Shown here piece after piece: positions 1 through 5,429 of a stretch of DNA of 5,429 nt. Below the pieces are notes generated by a model, which was not told where the DNA came from, did no database searches, and worked only from the letters and a program-made list of their open reading frames with translations. The translations under genes and the position numbers were made by a program. Source of the stretch: Planctomycetota bacterium (GTDB lineage Bacteria > Planctomycetota > Phycisphaerae > WQYP01); the NCBI GenBank assembly GCA_021805585.1, contig JAJZEY010000459.1, positions 1 through 5,429 of the forward strand, given 5' to 3'. Position 1 is the first letter of the stretch. Each line of letters starts with the position of its first letter.

Positions 1-543
1 GCCATCCGCCGGCACGACAAGTTCAAACAGGTCCTGGTCGCGGTTATAGGAAAAAATTTCGGCATAACGGCCCCAGTTTAATACGGCATCGTACTGCGGT
101 TTGGCGCGTTCAGTGGGAAGAATGCGCTGAATTTCCTCTATGATTTCCTGACGTGTGGCGCCTTTGCTTTCACGCTGGGAGAGAAAGTTCTGAAAATGTA
201 CGAACAGCGGCAGATTTCGCACCTGACCGGCGATAAGCTTTTTCTTTTCGTTCACCGGTACTTCGATCATCTGTTTGCCAAGCGGCAGCATGACCAGATC
301 CCCGCCGGGGGTGTCCACAAAGCCCAACACTTCCGCCGCCTTGATAATCAGCAGCAGTTCACCAAAGCTGTCGCGCAATTCGCGGGCCAGCTTATAAATA
401 TCTTCTTTGCCGCCATGGTCATCCAGCATTTCCAGCAGCCCCAGCACCTTGCTTAGACCGGTGGGGGGAACCGGCACGACAGGCAATTCATGCTTCTGCG
501 GCTGATCGGCGAAATGGGATGGGTCGTTGGTGTTATTGCTCAT
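1..543 (-). CDS. AAA-associated C-terminal domain protein, stand-alone accessory subunit of the ABC transporter (3' end beyond window)
   Basis: This reading frame is open from the ATG at 541-543 to the left edge (181 codons, no stop), so its C-terminus is missing from the window. After a polar, Pro-rich N-terminus of about 25 residues, residues 29-175 match by eye the family known as AAA-associated C-terminal domain (AAA_assoc_C): 'GLLEMLDDHGGKEDIYKLA' at about 35-53, 'AAEVLGFVDTPGGDLVMLPLG' around 69-89, and the hallmark 'NWGRYAEIFSY' at 156-166. The first part looks like a winged-helix fold (helices, then a short beta wing near 77-92). In many bacteria this domain is fused to the C-terminus of a NitT/TauT-class ATPase; here it is a separate gene 23 bases after the ATPase stop with its own strong SD. 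The exact role of the domain is not established; regulation or stabilisation of the ATPase is inference. Since the family signature ends near residue 170, probably only a few residues are cut off. Family call is fairly sure, function is not. Confidence 0.85.
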   Translation of the reverse strand, partial: MSNNTNDPSHFADQPQKHELPVVPVPPTGLSKVLGLLEMLDDHGGKEDIYKLARELRDSFGELLLIIKAAEVLGFVDTPGGDLVMLPLGKQMIEVPVNEKKKLIAGQVRNLPLFVHFQNFLSQRESKGATRQEIIEEIQRILPTERAKPQYDAVLNWGRYAEIFSYNRDQDLFELVVPADG

Positions 544-551
544 GGTAGAAG

Positions 552-557
552 CTCCTT
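552..557 (-). promoter_or_regulatory. Shine-Dalgarno site AAGGAG of the AAA-associated domain gene
   Basis: On the minus strand AAGGAG lies 8 bases upstream of the ATG at 541-543. It is the strongest SD in the window and falls between the ATPase stop codon (567-569) and this start. It supports independent initiation of the small gene, rather than a frameshift or sequencing error that has split a fused ATPase. Confidence 0.75.
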
Positions 558-566
558 ACGGCCGGA

Positions 567-1319
567 TTATATCTCGGCCATCAGACTGAAAATGGAATCG
601 ACATAGCGGCTGAACTGTTCTGAATTCTTATGGCGGGGCCGGGGAATGGCAATATCAATATCGGCCAGAATCCGTCCGGGTCTCCCGCCGATCAGCACCA
701 CGCGGTCGGCAAGCTCAACGGCCTCTTCAATATTATGAGTTACCATAATAACGGTGCTGACCGCCAGATTCGGGTCCGCCCAGATATCCAGGAGTTCCTC
801 GCGCAGGTTAATGCTGGTAAGGGGGTCCAGGGCGCTGAAGGGTTCATCCATTAACAGTAGTTCGGGTTCCACACTTAATGCGCGCGCAATGCCCACGCGC
901 TGCTTCATGCCACCCGAAAGTTCGCGCGGGTAAGCGGCTTCAAATCCATCAAGTCCGACCTTGTCAATATAATATGCAGCGCGTTTTTTTGCTTCAGCCA
1001 ATGGCATCCCGCGGGCTTCCAGTGCCAATAGGACGTTCTGGGTTACGGTAAGCCATGGCAGCAGCGCAAAATTCTGAAAGACCAGAGCGCATTCCAGGTT
1101 TATGCCCATGAGCGGCTTATCTTTAAAGTAGACCTTGCCCCTGCTCGGCGGCAGGAGGCCGTTTATGAGTCGTAGGGTGGTGGATTTGCCACAGCCGGAA
1201 GGGCCTACAAGACAGACAAACTGTCCGGCGTCAACACTCAAATTCAGATCGGTGAGGATCGTCGCCGGCGGTCCGTCGCTCTGGTAAACCTTGCTGATGT
1301 CTTCAAGTCTTAAAAGCAT
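567..1319 (-). CDS. ABC transporter ATP-binding protein, NitT/TauT (nitrate/sulfonate/bicarbonate) class
   Basis: Cytoplasmic ATPase subunit that would power uptake through the permease encoded just upstream. All nucleotide-binding motifs are intact in 250 residues: Walker [10 protein letters not shown] (39-47), Q-loop Q82 in '[13 protein letters not shown]', signature LSGGM (134-138), Walker B LLLMDE (154-159), D-loop SALD (162-165) and H-loop histidine H195 in 'VTHNIEEA'. The 'LLPWLTV' segment after the Q-loop and 'GRPGRI' near 212-217 are typical of the SsuB/TauB/NrtD group of importers. The length is that of a plain ATPase without C-terminal extension. The start is fixed closely: an in-frame TAA sits at 1323-1325, two codons above the ATG. 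The SD is weak (AGAG at 1326-1329). It lies 66 bases after the permease stop and 23 bases before the accessory gene, so the three genes are probably cotranscribed. The substrate cannot be read from the ATPase. Confidence 0.93.
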   Translation of the reverse strand: MLLRLEDISKVYQSDGPPATILTDLNLSVDAGQFVCLVGPSGCGKSTTLRLINGLLPPSRGKVYFKDKPLMGINLECALVFQNFALLPWLTVTQNVLLALEARGMPLAEAKKRAAYYIDKVGLDGFEAAYPRELSGGMKQRVGIARALSVEPELLLMDEPFSALDPLTSINLREELLDIWADPNLAVSTVIMVTHNIEEAVELADRVVLIGGRPGRILADIDIAIPRPRHKNSEQFSRYVDSIFSLMAEI

Positions 1320-1339
1320 GTATTACTCTGAATTCAGGT

Positions 1340-1364
1340 CCGAATCATATTTTAATATTTTCGG
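1340..1364 (-). repeat. Small AT-rich inverted repeat between permease and ATPase genes
   Basis: CCGAA (1340-1344) pairs with TTCGG (1360-1364), and inside it ATATT (1347-1351) faces AATAT (1354-1358), giving a two-part stem with a tiny loop in the 66-base gap between the two coding regions. There is no U-tract after it in the direction of transcription, so it is not a convincing terminator. It could be an mRNA processing or stability element, or chance in an AT-rich gap. A 10-base palindrome CTGAATTCAG follows at 1328-1337. Confidence 0.35.
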
Positions 1365-1385
1365 CGGTGGTGGTGGCCGGTCGCG

Positions 1386-3185
1386 TCAGTAATCAAGTCG
1401 GAAACGATCCACCGCCCAAGCCTGCAGCCGCTTCCATAAAAGGCGGTTTAAAACGACAATAAGCAGGATAAGGCTGGCGACCGCCAGAAGCAAAAGCGAA
1501 GCGCTTTCTCCTTTGGGAAGCGGCGCGCCGGAGGCGATGGGCGGATTACCGCCGACCGATGCGACATCCAGCAGCCATCCGATACCAAGCACATGGTAAT
1601 AGCGATTGGCGTAACTGATGGATTCGCTGAAAATAAGCGTGTTCCATCCGCCGCCAAATGCGGTAATGGTTCCGGTGAAAAGGGACGGGAGAATAGCCGG
1701 AAGAATCAGTTTTTTCCATTTCATCATGCGCGGCAGGCCCATGGCGTCGGTCGCTTCAATCAGATCGCCGGGGATTCGGCTTATACCGCCGAGCATATTG
1801 TATAGAACATACCATTGCACGCCATTCATCAGCAAAAACAGACAGGCAAGTTCCACGCCCCAGCGCGGGCCAAGATCCATGTGTCGCACAAATACACTTA
1901 CCACAATAAACAACAGTGCGATCGGCGGCATGCTGGCCAGCGACTGGGAGACCGATGAAAGAGCACGAAGTGCCCGCGGACGGCTGCGCGCCCAAAGAAC
2001 CGTGGGAATGATCCACGCCAGGGACAGCAGATACGCCAAAAGGATTCGCAGATATGACCTTGCAATGGCTTCGGGAATAAGTTTGGCCAGGGGCGATACG
2101 CCGGCTGCGATCACATGCCAGGAATAAAACCCGCCGCCCAGAACCAGTACGATTATCGTAAGCCAGCCGAGCAGGCGCTGGCTGACGTTCCACAGTCGAA
2201 CCACCGGCCGCACCACTTCAATACGTGGCACGGTAATGGCGCTGGCGGTGCCATGCAGGCGGCGAAAGCATCGGCTGGTCGCCCGATTCAACGGATGCAC
2301 GATATAGTCCATAGCCAGTCGCGGTACGCGCCCTTTCTGGTACCAGCCCAGAATTCCCCGATGATCACGTGAAAGCGTGGAGACCGACATTTCATATTTA
2401 AAACGTTCAGCCCAGACGCCCAGCGGTCTCCAAATAAAAAATTCCATCAACAGCACGATCAGCATCAGCGTGCCGGCTCCCATGCAATTGTACAAAATCG
2501 GATGGCGCGAATCGACCGCCTGTCCCAGAAAACTGCCAAGCCCCGGCAGCGTGATATTTTGATTTCCAACGGTCAGAATTTCGCAAGCCGTCAGGGCGAA
2601 CCAGCCCGCGGCCCAACTGACGATACTGTTGTATAATAACCCTGGAATGCAAACGGGCAGTGTAATGGCGAAAAACCTTTGAGTGCCGCGAATGCCAAAG
2701 CTTTCGGCTGCTTCCACGGTTTGTGGCGGCATCATGCGCAGGCTTTCATAAACGGAAAACGCCATATTCCAAGCCATGCCGGTGAAAATAAGAACAATCG
2801 CGCTGAATTCCATTCCCAATCGTCCGCCGCCGAAAACCGCCGCCGCCACCGCCAGTGCGGCCGGAAAGAAACTGACAATGGGAATGGACTGAAGAATATC
2901 CAATACAGGCAGAATAATACGTTCGGCTTTGCGGTTGCGTGCGGCGTAAATTCCGACACTTAACGAAAAAAGGAGGGAAACGATATACGCCACGATCATT
3001 CGGCTCAGGGATTCCGCGGCATCCAGCGGAAGTTGCCAGGCCCGCACCGGAACGTGGACATGACTTAATACGCTGCGCTGGAGCAGGCCAGCCAGCAGAG
3101 CGGCTCCCAGTAAAACCAGGGCGGAGGCAACCCAATAGCCGACCACGTTGGATCGCTGGGGCTGGGTTTCCTCCAGAGTTGCCAT
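1386..3185 (-). CDS. ABC transporter permease with two fused transmembrane domains (anion transport, NitT/TauT class)
   Basis: Inner-membrane channel of an ABC importer with both permease halves in one 599-residue chain. Each half carries the binding-protein-dependent permease signature that docks on the ATPase: EAA loop 1 at about 158-177 (EAA, then G164, ending LP) and EAA loop 2 at about 477-496 (EAT, then G483, ending LP). Hydrophobic segments cluster at about 17-36, 60-80, 92-120, 181-201 and 234-252 in half one, and 340-356, 377-397, 418-434, 442-464 and 562-584 in half two. A basic, hydrophilic linker of about 80 residues (260-340) joins them. The pattern matches the family described as anion transport system duplicated permease. 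The frame also has an ATG at 3203, six codons earlier, but only the ATG at 3183-3185 has a well placed SD (GGAG at 3195-3198, spacing 9), so I chose that start. It is the first gene of the cluster behind the promoter at 3270-3297. No binding protein gene is visible, so the substrate is unknown. Confidence 0.9.
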   Translation of the reverse strand: MATLEETQPQRSNVVGYWVASALVLLGAALLAGLLQRSVLSHVHVPVRAWQLPLDAAESLSRMIVAYIVSLLFSLSVGIYAARNRKAERIILPVLDILQSIPIVSFFPAALAVAAAVFGGGRLGMEFSAIVLIFTGMAWNMAFSVYESLRMMPPQTVEAAESFGIRGTQRFFAITLPVCIPGLLYNSIVSWAAGWFALTACEILTVGNQNITLPGLGSFLGQAVDSRHPILYNCMGAGTLMLIVLLMEFFIWRPLGVWAERFKYEMSVSTLSRDHRGILGWYQKGRVPRLAMDYIVHPLNRATSRCFRRLHGTASAITVPRIEVVRPVVRLWNVSQRLLGWLTIIVLVLGGGFYSWHVIAAGVSPLAKLIPEAIARSYLRILLAYLLSLAWIIPTVLWARSRPRALRALSSVSQSLASMPPIALLFIVVSVFVRHMDLGPRWGVELACLFLLMNGVQWYVLYNMLGGISRIPGDLIEATDAMGLPRMMKWKKLILPAILPSLFTGTITAFGGGWNTLIFSESISYANRYYHVLGIGWLLDVASVGGNPPIASGAPLPKGESASLLLLAVASLILLIVVLNRLLWKRLQAWAVDRFRLDY

Positions 3186-3194
3186 GGTCAAATG

Positions 3195-3198
3195 CTCC
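3195..3198 (-). promoter_or_regulatory. Shine-Dalgarno site GGAG deciding the permease start
   Basis: On the minus strand GGAG (within GGTGGAG) lies 9 bases before the ATG at 3183-3185. The upstream in-frame ATG at 3201-3203 has no SD at a usable distance. This favours the shorter permease beginning MATLEE over the six-residue longer form. Confidence 0.55.
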
Positions 3199-3225
3199 AC
3201 CATATCTTCGGTTCCGGCCCATTTC

Positions 3226-3238
3226 CGCCGTCGCGGCG
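3226..3238 (-). repeat. GC-rich hairpin in the predicted 5' leader of the transporter mRNA
   Basis: CGCCG (3226-3230) and CGGCG (3234-3238) form a perfect 5-base-pair stem with a three-base loop. An alternative, wider pairing is CCGCC (3225-3229) with GGCGG (3240-3244). It lies between the predicted transcription start near 3263 and the permease SD, so it could slow translation initiation. In GC-rich sequence such a short stem may be chance. Confidence 0.3.
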
Positions 3239-3269
3239 AGGCGGCCGTGCGGGTGTGCCTTGGGTTGGG

Positions 3270-3297
3270 ATTATACGGCGTAAAGGGCTGGTGTCAC
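3270..3297 (-). promoter_or_regulatory. Sigma70-like promoter for the ABC transporter operon
   Basis: On the minus strand GTGACA (3292-3297, five of six matches to TTGACA) is followed by a 16-base spacer and a perfect TATAAT (3270-3275). A transcript would begin near 3263 and leave a leader of about 78 bases before the permease ATG at 3185. It is the best promoter match I found in the intergenic region, and it points at the permease-ATPase-accessory cluster, so the cluster need not depend on readthrough from sppA. Predicted by consensus only. Confidence 0.6.
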
Positions 3298-3321
3298 GAG
3301 TGCATGTAAGGAATTGGATAA

Positions 3322-3441
3322 GATGGTGGCCATGACAGATTCGTTGGGAAAAAGTTCTCCGCCGGGGGCCGGTACTCTGTCAATCCTATATTTGCAGGCT
3401 TGACAGAGCACTGGCCAATCACCGTGCGATGGTGGTCATGA
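3322..3441. repeat. Pair of 14-base direct repeats flanking the stem-loop
   Basis: GATGGTGGCCATGA (3322-3335) recurs as GATGGTGGTCATGA (3428-3441) with one mismatch, 106 bases apart and in the same orientation. The copies lie on either side of the stem-loop at 3367-3416; the right-hand copy starts just beyond the sppA stop codon (3451-3453). They may be protein-binding sites or remnants of a small duplication. I found no third copy in the window. Confidence 0.45.
3367..3416 (-). repeat. Long imperfect stem-loop downstream of sppA (possible terminator or operator)
   Basis: Arms 3367-3383 and 3400-3416 pair at 15 of 17 positions, with the nine inner positions perfect (CTCTGTCAA against TTGACAGAG). 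One of the two remaining positions is a G-U wobble in either transcript. In the minus-strand RNA the helix can continue past a G/A mismatch by CCU/AGG, leaving an 8-base loop. It starts 34 bases after the sppA stop, a natural place for a 3' end structure. A U-rich stretch (TTTTT on the minus strand, 3349-3353) comes only after 13 further bases, so it is not a textbook intrinsic terminator. The same symmetric DNA could be the operator of a dimeric regulator. The repeat itself is certain; its role is open. Confidence 0.6.
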
Positions 3442-3450
3442 AGGCGGCGG

Positions 3451-5328
3451 CTATTTTTCGACAAACCCGATCGGTGCGGCCAGCATCACCTGGTCGGATT
3501 CCAGCACGTGGAGCAGGTCGATCATTTGCAGCGTGGTGTTGCGGTAGGATCGCGGCATGCCGGAAATAACCATGTTCAAGCCCATCGGCAATTCCGTGCT
3601 GATACCGAGTTTCTCACGGATCATTTGCGAGAGACTATGAGCCTGTGGATACACCAGCACTTGATAGCTCCCTTTGACGTGCGCGGTTTTGGCCGCCGCG
3701 GATATGACGCTGCTAAGGGATCCGACGCGGTCCACCAGACCGGCTTTAATGGCGGCTTGTCCGGCGAAAAGGCGGCCGCGAGCGACCGCCTGAATATTGG
3801 CGATTTTACCGTGGCGAGCCTGCATGACGCGGCGCGTAAACAGCGCGTAGGTGCGTCGCATAAGCTCGGTGACATAAGTGCGTTGTTCAGGCGTGAAGGA
3901 TTCTGTGGGATTAAACAGTCCGGCATTCTTTCCTTTGGCGAAGGTTTCCAGGCCAATGCCCAGCTTTTTAAGAAGGTTGCCATACACCACTTTTCCACCG
4001 ACCACACCGATGGAACCGGCAATGGTACCGGGGTCGGCGGTAATGCTGGACCCGGCAGTGGAAATATAATAGCCTCCGCTGGCGGCTTCCGCGCCCATGG
4101 ACACGCTGAGCGGCTTGATTTTTCCGGCGGCATGAAGAATCTGCCAAATGTCTTCACTGGCTTCCGCGGAACCACCGGGCGAATCGACCCGCAAAACGAT
4201 GGCCTTGACATGTGAATTGTCCAGGGCCTTATTAATCTGTCGACGAATCATGGCTGGGGTGATAATGGCGTCATTGCGGGAGTTGGTGGCGGAATTATCC
4301 ATGATCACGCCATCCGCACAGATGACGGCGATGGCGGTTTTATTGGATGCATGATGATGGGATGGCGTGCCAAGCAACTGAAAAAGGGCCAGCGGGCTGC
4401 TTAAGTCTATTGGATGATGCACATCGCCCTTCAGGTGGCGAACCAGAACACAGCCGCCGGTGAAATGTTTTTCCAGCCAGGGTTTAACCCGTTGGGGTGT
4501 AAGTAGTTGATCCAGGAGGCCCAGTTTGCCGGCTGCGGAGGCTTCCATCCAGCCGTTGTCGATGGCGGCTTTCACTTTGGCCGGCGCGATTTTGCGGTTC
4601 CGGGAGATGGTTTGCACAATCTGGCCGTACCAGGCGTCCACCAGGCCTTGAACCTGGGCGGCAAATGCGGGACTGGCGGATTCACGGGTAAGGGGTTCCT
4701 CGGCACCTTTAAATTTACCGATCTGGACCATATCGGCATGGATATGGAATTTGGCCAAAATTCCCTTAAAGAACATTAACTGCAATGCCACCCCGGGCAG
4801 AAACATGTCTCCGTGTTTGGCCATCATGACGGTATTGGCATAGCTGGCCATCAGGTAGGTGTTGGTGTCAAAATTAGAAGCGTATACGGCGACCTGTTTG
4901 TGGGCTTTGCGAAGGTGCTCAATCAGGCCGCCAAGTTCCTGTGCCTGCGTGAGACTAAGAGAGAAAGATTTAAGGTCAAAATAAACCCCATCCACGGCAG
5001 GGTTTTTGGCGATACGGTCGAGCTTGGTCATCAGTTGCGTGAGCGACGGCTGATGGCTGGGGCCAAGGTTGAAAAGCGATAGCGAAAAGCCCTGGGGACG
5101 GGAAAGCAATTGACCTTGAAGTGTTATTTCCGCAACCCGATGCGCGGCCGGAGCGGCGGCAACCGCAGCAGCGGCGGCGGCGCGTACGTGCGGCGCGGCG
5201 GTTCCGGTAATGCACGCGGCACTTATGGCGGCAACCAATGCGCGGATTCCGTAGGCTGCCGGTGCGCGCCGGGTTTTGGATGCCATTTCTTTACGGTGAG
5301 TCGGGCGGAAAAAAGAAAGGCGAATCAT
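3451..5328 (-). CDS. sppA: Signal peptide peptidase SppA, full-length two-domain S49 serine protease
   Basis: Membrane-associated or exported protease that in its family degrades signal peptides left after Sec export, using a Ser/Lys dyad. From the ATG at 5328 the protein has 625 residues, close to the 618 of the E. coli enzyme. A basic N-terminus and a hydrophobic stretch at about 30-45 form a Sec-type signal sequence, with a candidate cleavage site after VRA (48-50), then an alanine-rich run to about 62. The N-terminal S49 half (about 64-292) carries the lysine in GKFKGAEEP (K207). The C-terminal half (about 332-547) carries DSPGGSAEASE (382-392) and the nucleophile in ASGGYY (S417), followed by ADPGTIAGSIGV. 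E. coli uses K209 and S409, so the active site looks complete. The start is supported by GGAG 7 bases upstream. An ATG at 5284-5286 would give a more compact signal peptide but lacks an SD; the frame is also open upstream to the window edge (TTG at 5412). The gene stands apart from the transporter. Confidence 0.93.
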   Translation of the reverse strand: MIRLSFFRPTHRKEMASKTRRAPAAYGIRALVAAISAACITGTAAPHVRAAAAAAVAAAPAAHRVAEITLQGQLLSRPQGFSLSLFNLGPSHQPSLTQLMTKLDRIAKNPAVDGVYFDLKSFSLSLTQAQELGGLIEHLRKAHKQVAVYASNFDTNTYLMASYANTVMMAKHGDMFLPGVALQLMFFKGILAKFHIHADMVQIGKFKGAEEPLTRESASPAFAAQVQGLVDAWYGQIVQTISRNRKIAPAKVKAAIDNGWMEASAAGKLGLLDQLLTPQRVKPWLEKHFTGGCVLVRHLKGDVHHPIDLSSPLALFQLLGTPSHHHASNKTAIAVICADGVIMDNSATNSRNDAIITPAMIRRQINKALDNSHVKAIVLRVDSPGGSAEASEDIWQILHAAGKIKPLSVSMGAEAASGGYYISTAGSSITADPGTIAGSIGVVGGKVVYGNLLKKLGIGLETFAKGKNAGLFNPTESFTPEQRTYVTELMRRTYALFTRRVMQARHGKIANIQAVARGRLFAGQAAIKAGLVDRVGSLSSVISAAAKTAHVKGSYQVLVYPQAHSLSQMIREKLGISTELPMGLNMVISGMPRSYRNTTLQMIDLLHVLESDQVMLAAPIGFVEK

Positions 5329-5335
5329 AAAAGTG

Positions 5336-5339
5336 CTCC
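5336..5339 (-). promoter_or_regulatory. Shine-Dalgarno site GGAG deciding the sppA start
   Basis: On the minus strand TGGAG is followed by 7 bases and the ATG at 5326-5328. Neither the internal ATG at 5284-5286 nor the TTG at 5412 has a comparable site within reach, so this is the best supported start of sppA. I found no convincing promoter for sppA in the 100 bases left in the window. Confidence 0.6.
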
Positions 5340-5429
5340 ATTTCAAATGCCACAGTTTGACGGTGTGCGGGCGCTGCAACTGGCTCCACGGCAAGGATCC
5401 GACCACCGGCAATTTCAGATACCCGTTAT

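Noticed and set aside
1618..2127. 169-codon open frame on the plus strand within the permease gene
   Set aside because: Antisense shadow of the second permease half; the Arg/Ser-rich translation has no domain and there is no promoter or SD of note.
2746..3222. 158-codon minus-strand frame overlapping the permease start
   Set aside because: It overlaps the first permease half in another frame. The Arg/Gly-rich translation resembles no family, while the permease frame has clear transmembrane segments and an EAA loop.
3271..3333. 20-residue minus-strand open frame (MATILSNSLHALVTPALYAV) as a possible leader peptide before the permease
   Set aside because: It has no SD, and its stop codon overlaps the predicted -10 element, so it lies upstream of the likely transcription start and would not be in the transporter mRNA.
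3349..3383. Textbook Rho-independent terminator for sppA
   Set aside because: The stem is strong, but the TTTTT run on the minus strand begins 14 bases past the stem base instead of directly after it, so only a structured 3' end can be claimed.
3400..3427. TTGACA on the plus strand (3400-3405) as a -35 element of a divergent promoter
   Set aside because: There is no TATAAT-like sequence at 16-18 bases beyond it and no plus-strand gene to serve; it is better explained as an arm of the inverted repeat.
3508..4215. 235-codon open frame on the plus strand, antisense to sppA
   Set aside because: It lies wholly inside sppA, which has full family and catalytic motif support. Its translation is Gly/His-rich with no recognisable domain, as expected from the reverse complement of a GC-rich gene.
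5150..5185. GCN-rich run as a trinucleotide microsatellite
   Set aside because: It encodes the alanine-rich segment after the SppA signal peptide with mixed GCC/GCG/GCT/GCA codons; this is protein-level composition and not a pure tandem repeat.
5200..5240. Cysteine in the SppA signal sequence as a lipoprotein attachment site
   Set aside because: The residues before the cysteine are ISAA, with no leucine or similar at -3, so it does not fit a lipobox; a Sec signal peptide or membrane anchor is more likely.

Overview
The window is a moderately GC-rich bacterial segment in which every gene I can support lies on the minus strand. Reading with transcription (right to left) it holds a signal peptide peptidase SppA, a roughly 250-base intergenic region, and a three-gene ABC transporter cluster that runs off the left edge. 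SppA with a Sec-type signal peptide, good Shine-Dalgarno (SD) sites and a sigma70-like promoter fit a Gram-negative-type bacterium. The duplicated-permease anion transporter together with full-length SppA could fit soil or aquatic groups such as Planctomycetes or Acidobacteria, but the sequence does not settle the lineage.

Right part (about 3451-5328): sppA encodes a complete, two-domain S49 protease with the Lys/Ser catalytic pair in the expected places. Its most likely start is the ATG at 5328, which has a GGAG eight to eleven bases upstream, although the frame stays open to the window edge.

Middle (3204-3450): no gene. It holds a strong imperfect stem-loop (3367-3416) just after the sppA stop, a cluster of TGACAGA words, a 14-base direct repeat flanking the stem-loop, and a good sigma70-like promoter (GTGACA, 16-base spacer, TATAAT) pointing at the transporter genes.

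Left part (1-3203): a fused double-permease protein, a NitT/TauT-type ATPase and, 23 bases after it, a separate small gene for the AAA-associated C-terminal domain. In many relatives this last domain is the C-terminal part of the ATPase; here it has its own SD and start. Together the three encode the membrane channel (two permease halves in one chain), the motor and a probable regulatory/accessory subunit of an importer of the nitrate/sulfonate/bicarbonate class. No periplasmic binding protein is present in the window, so the substrate cannot be assigned.

No RNA genes, CRISPR arrays, insertion sequences, attachment sites or replication origins were seen.
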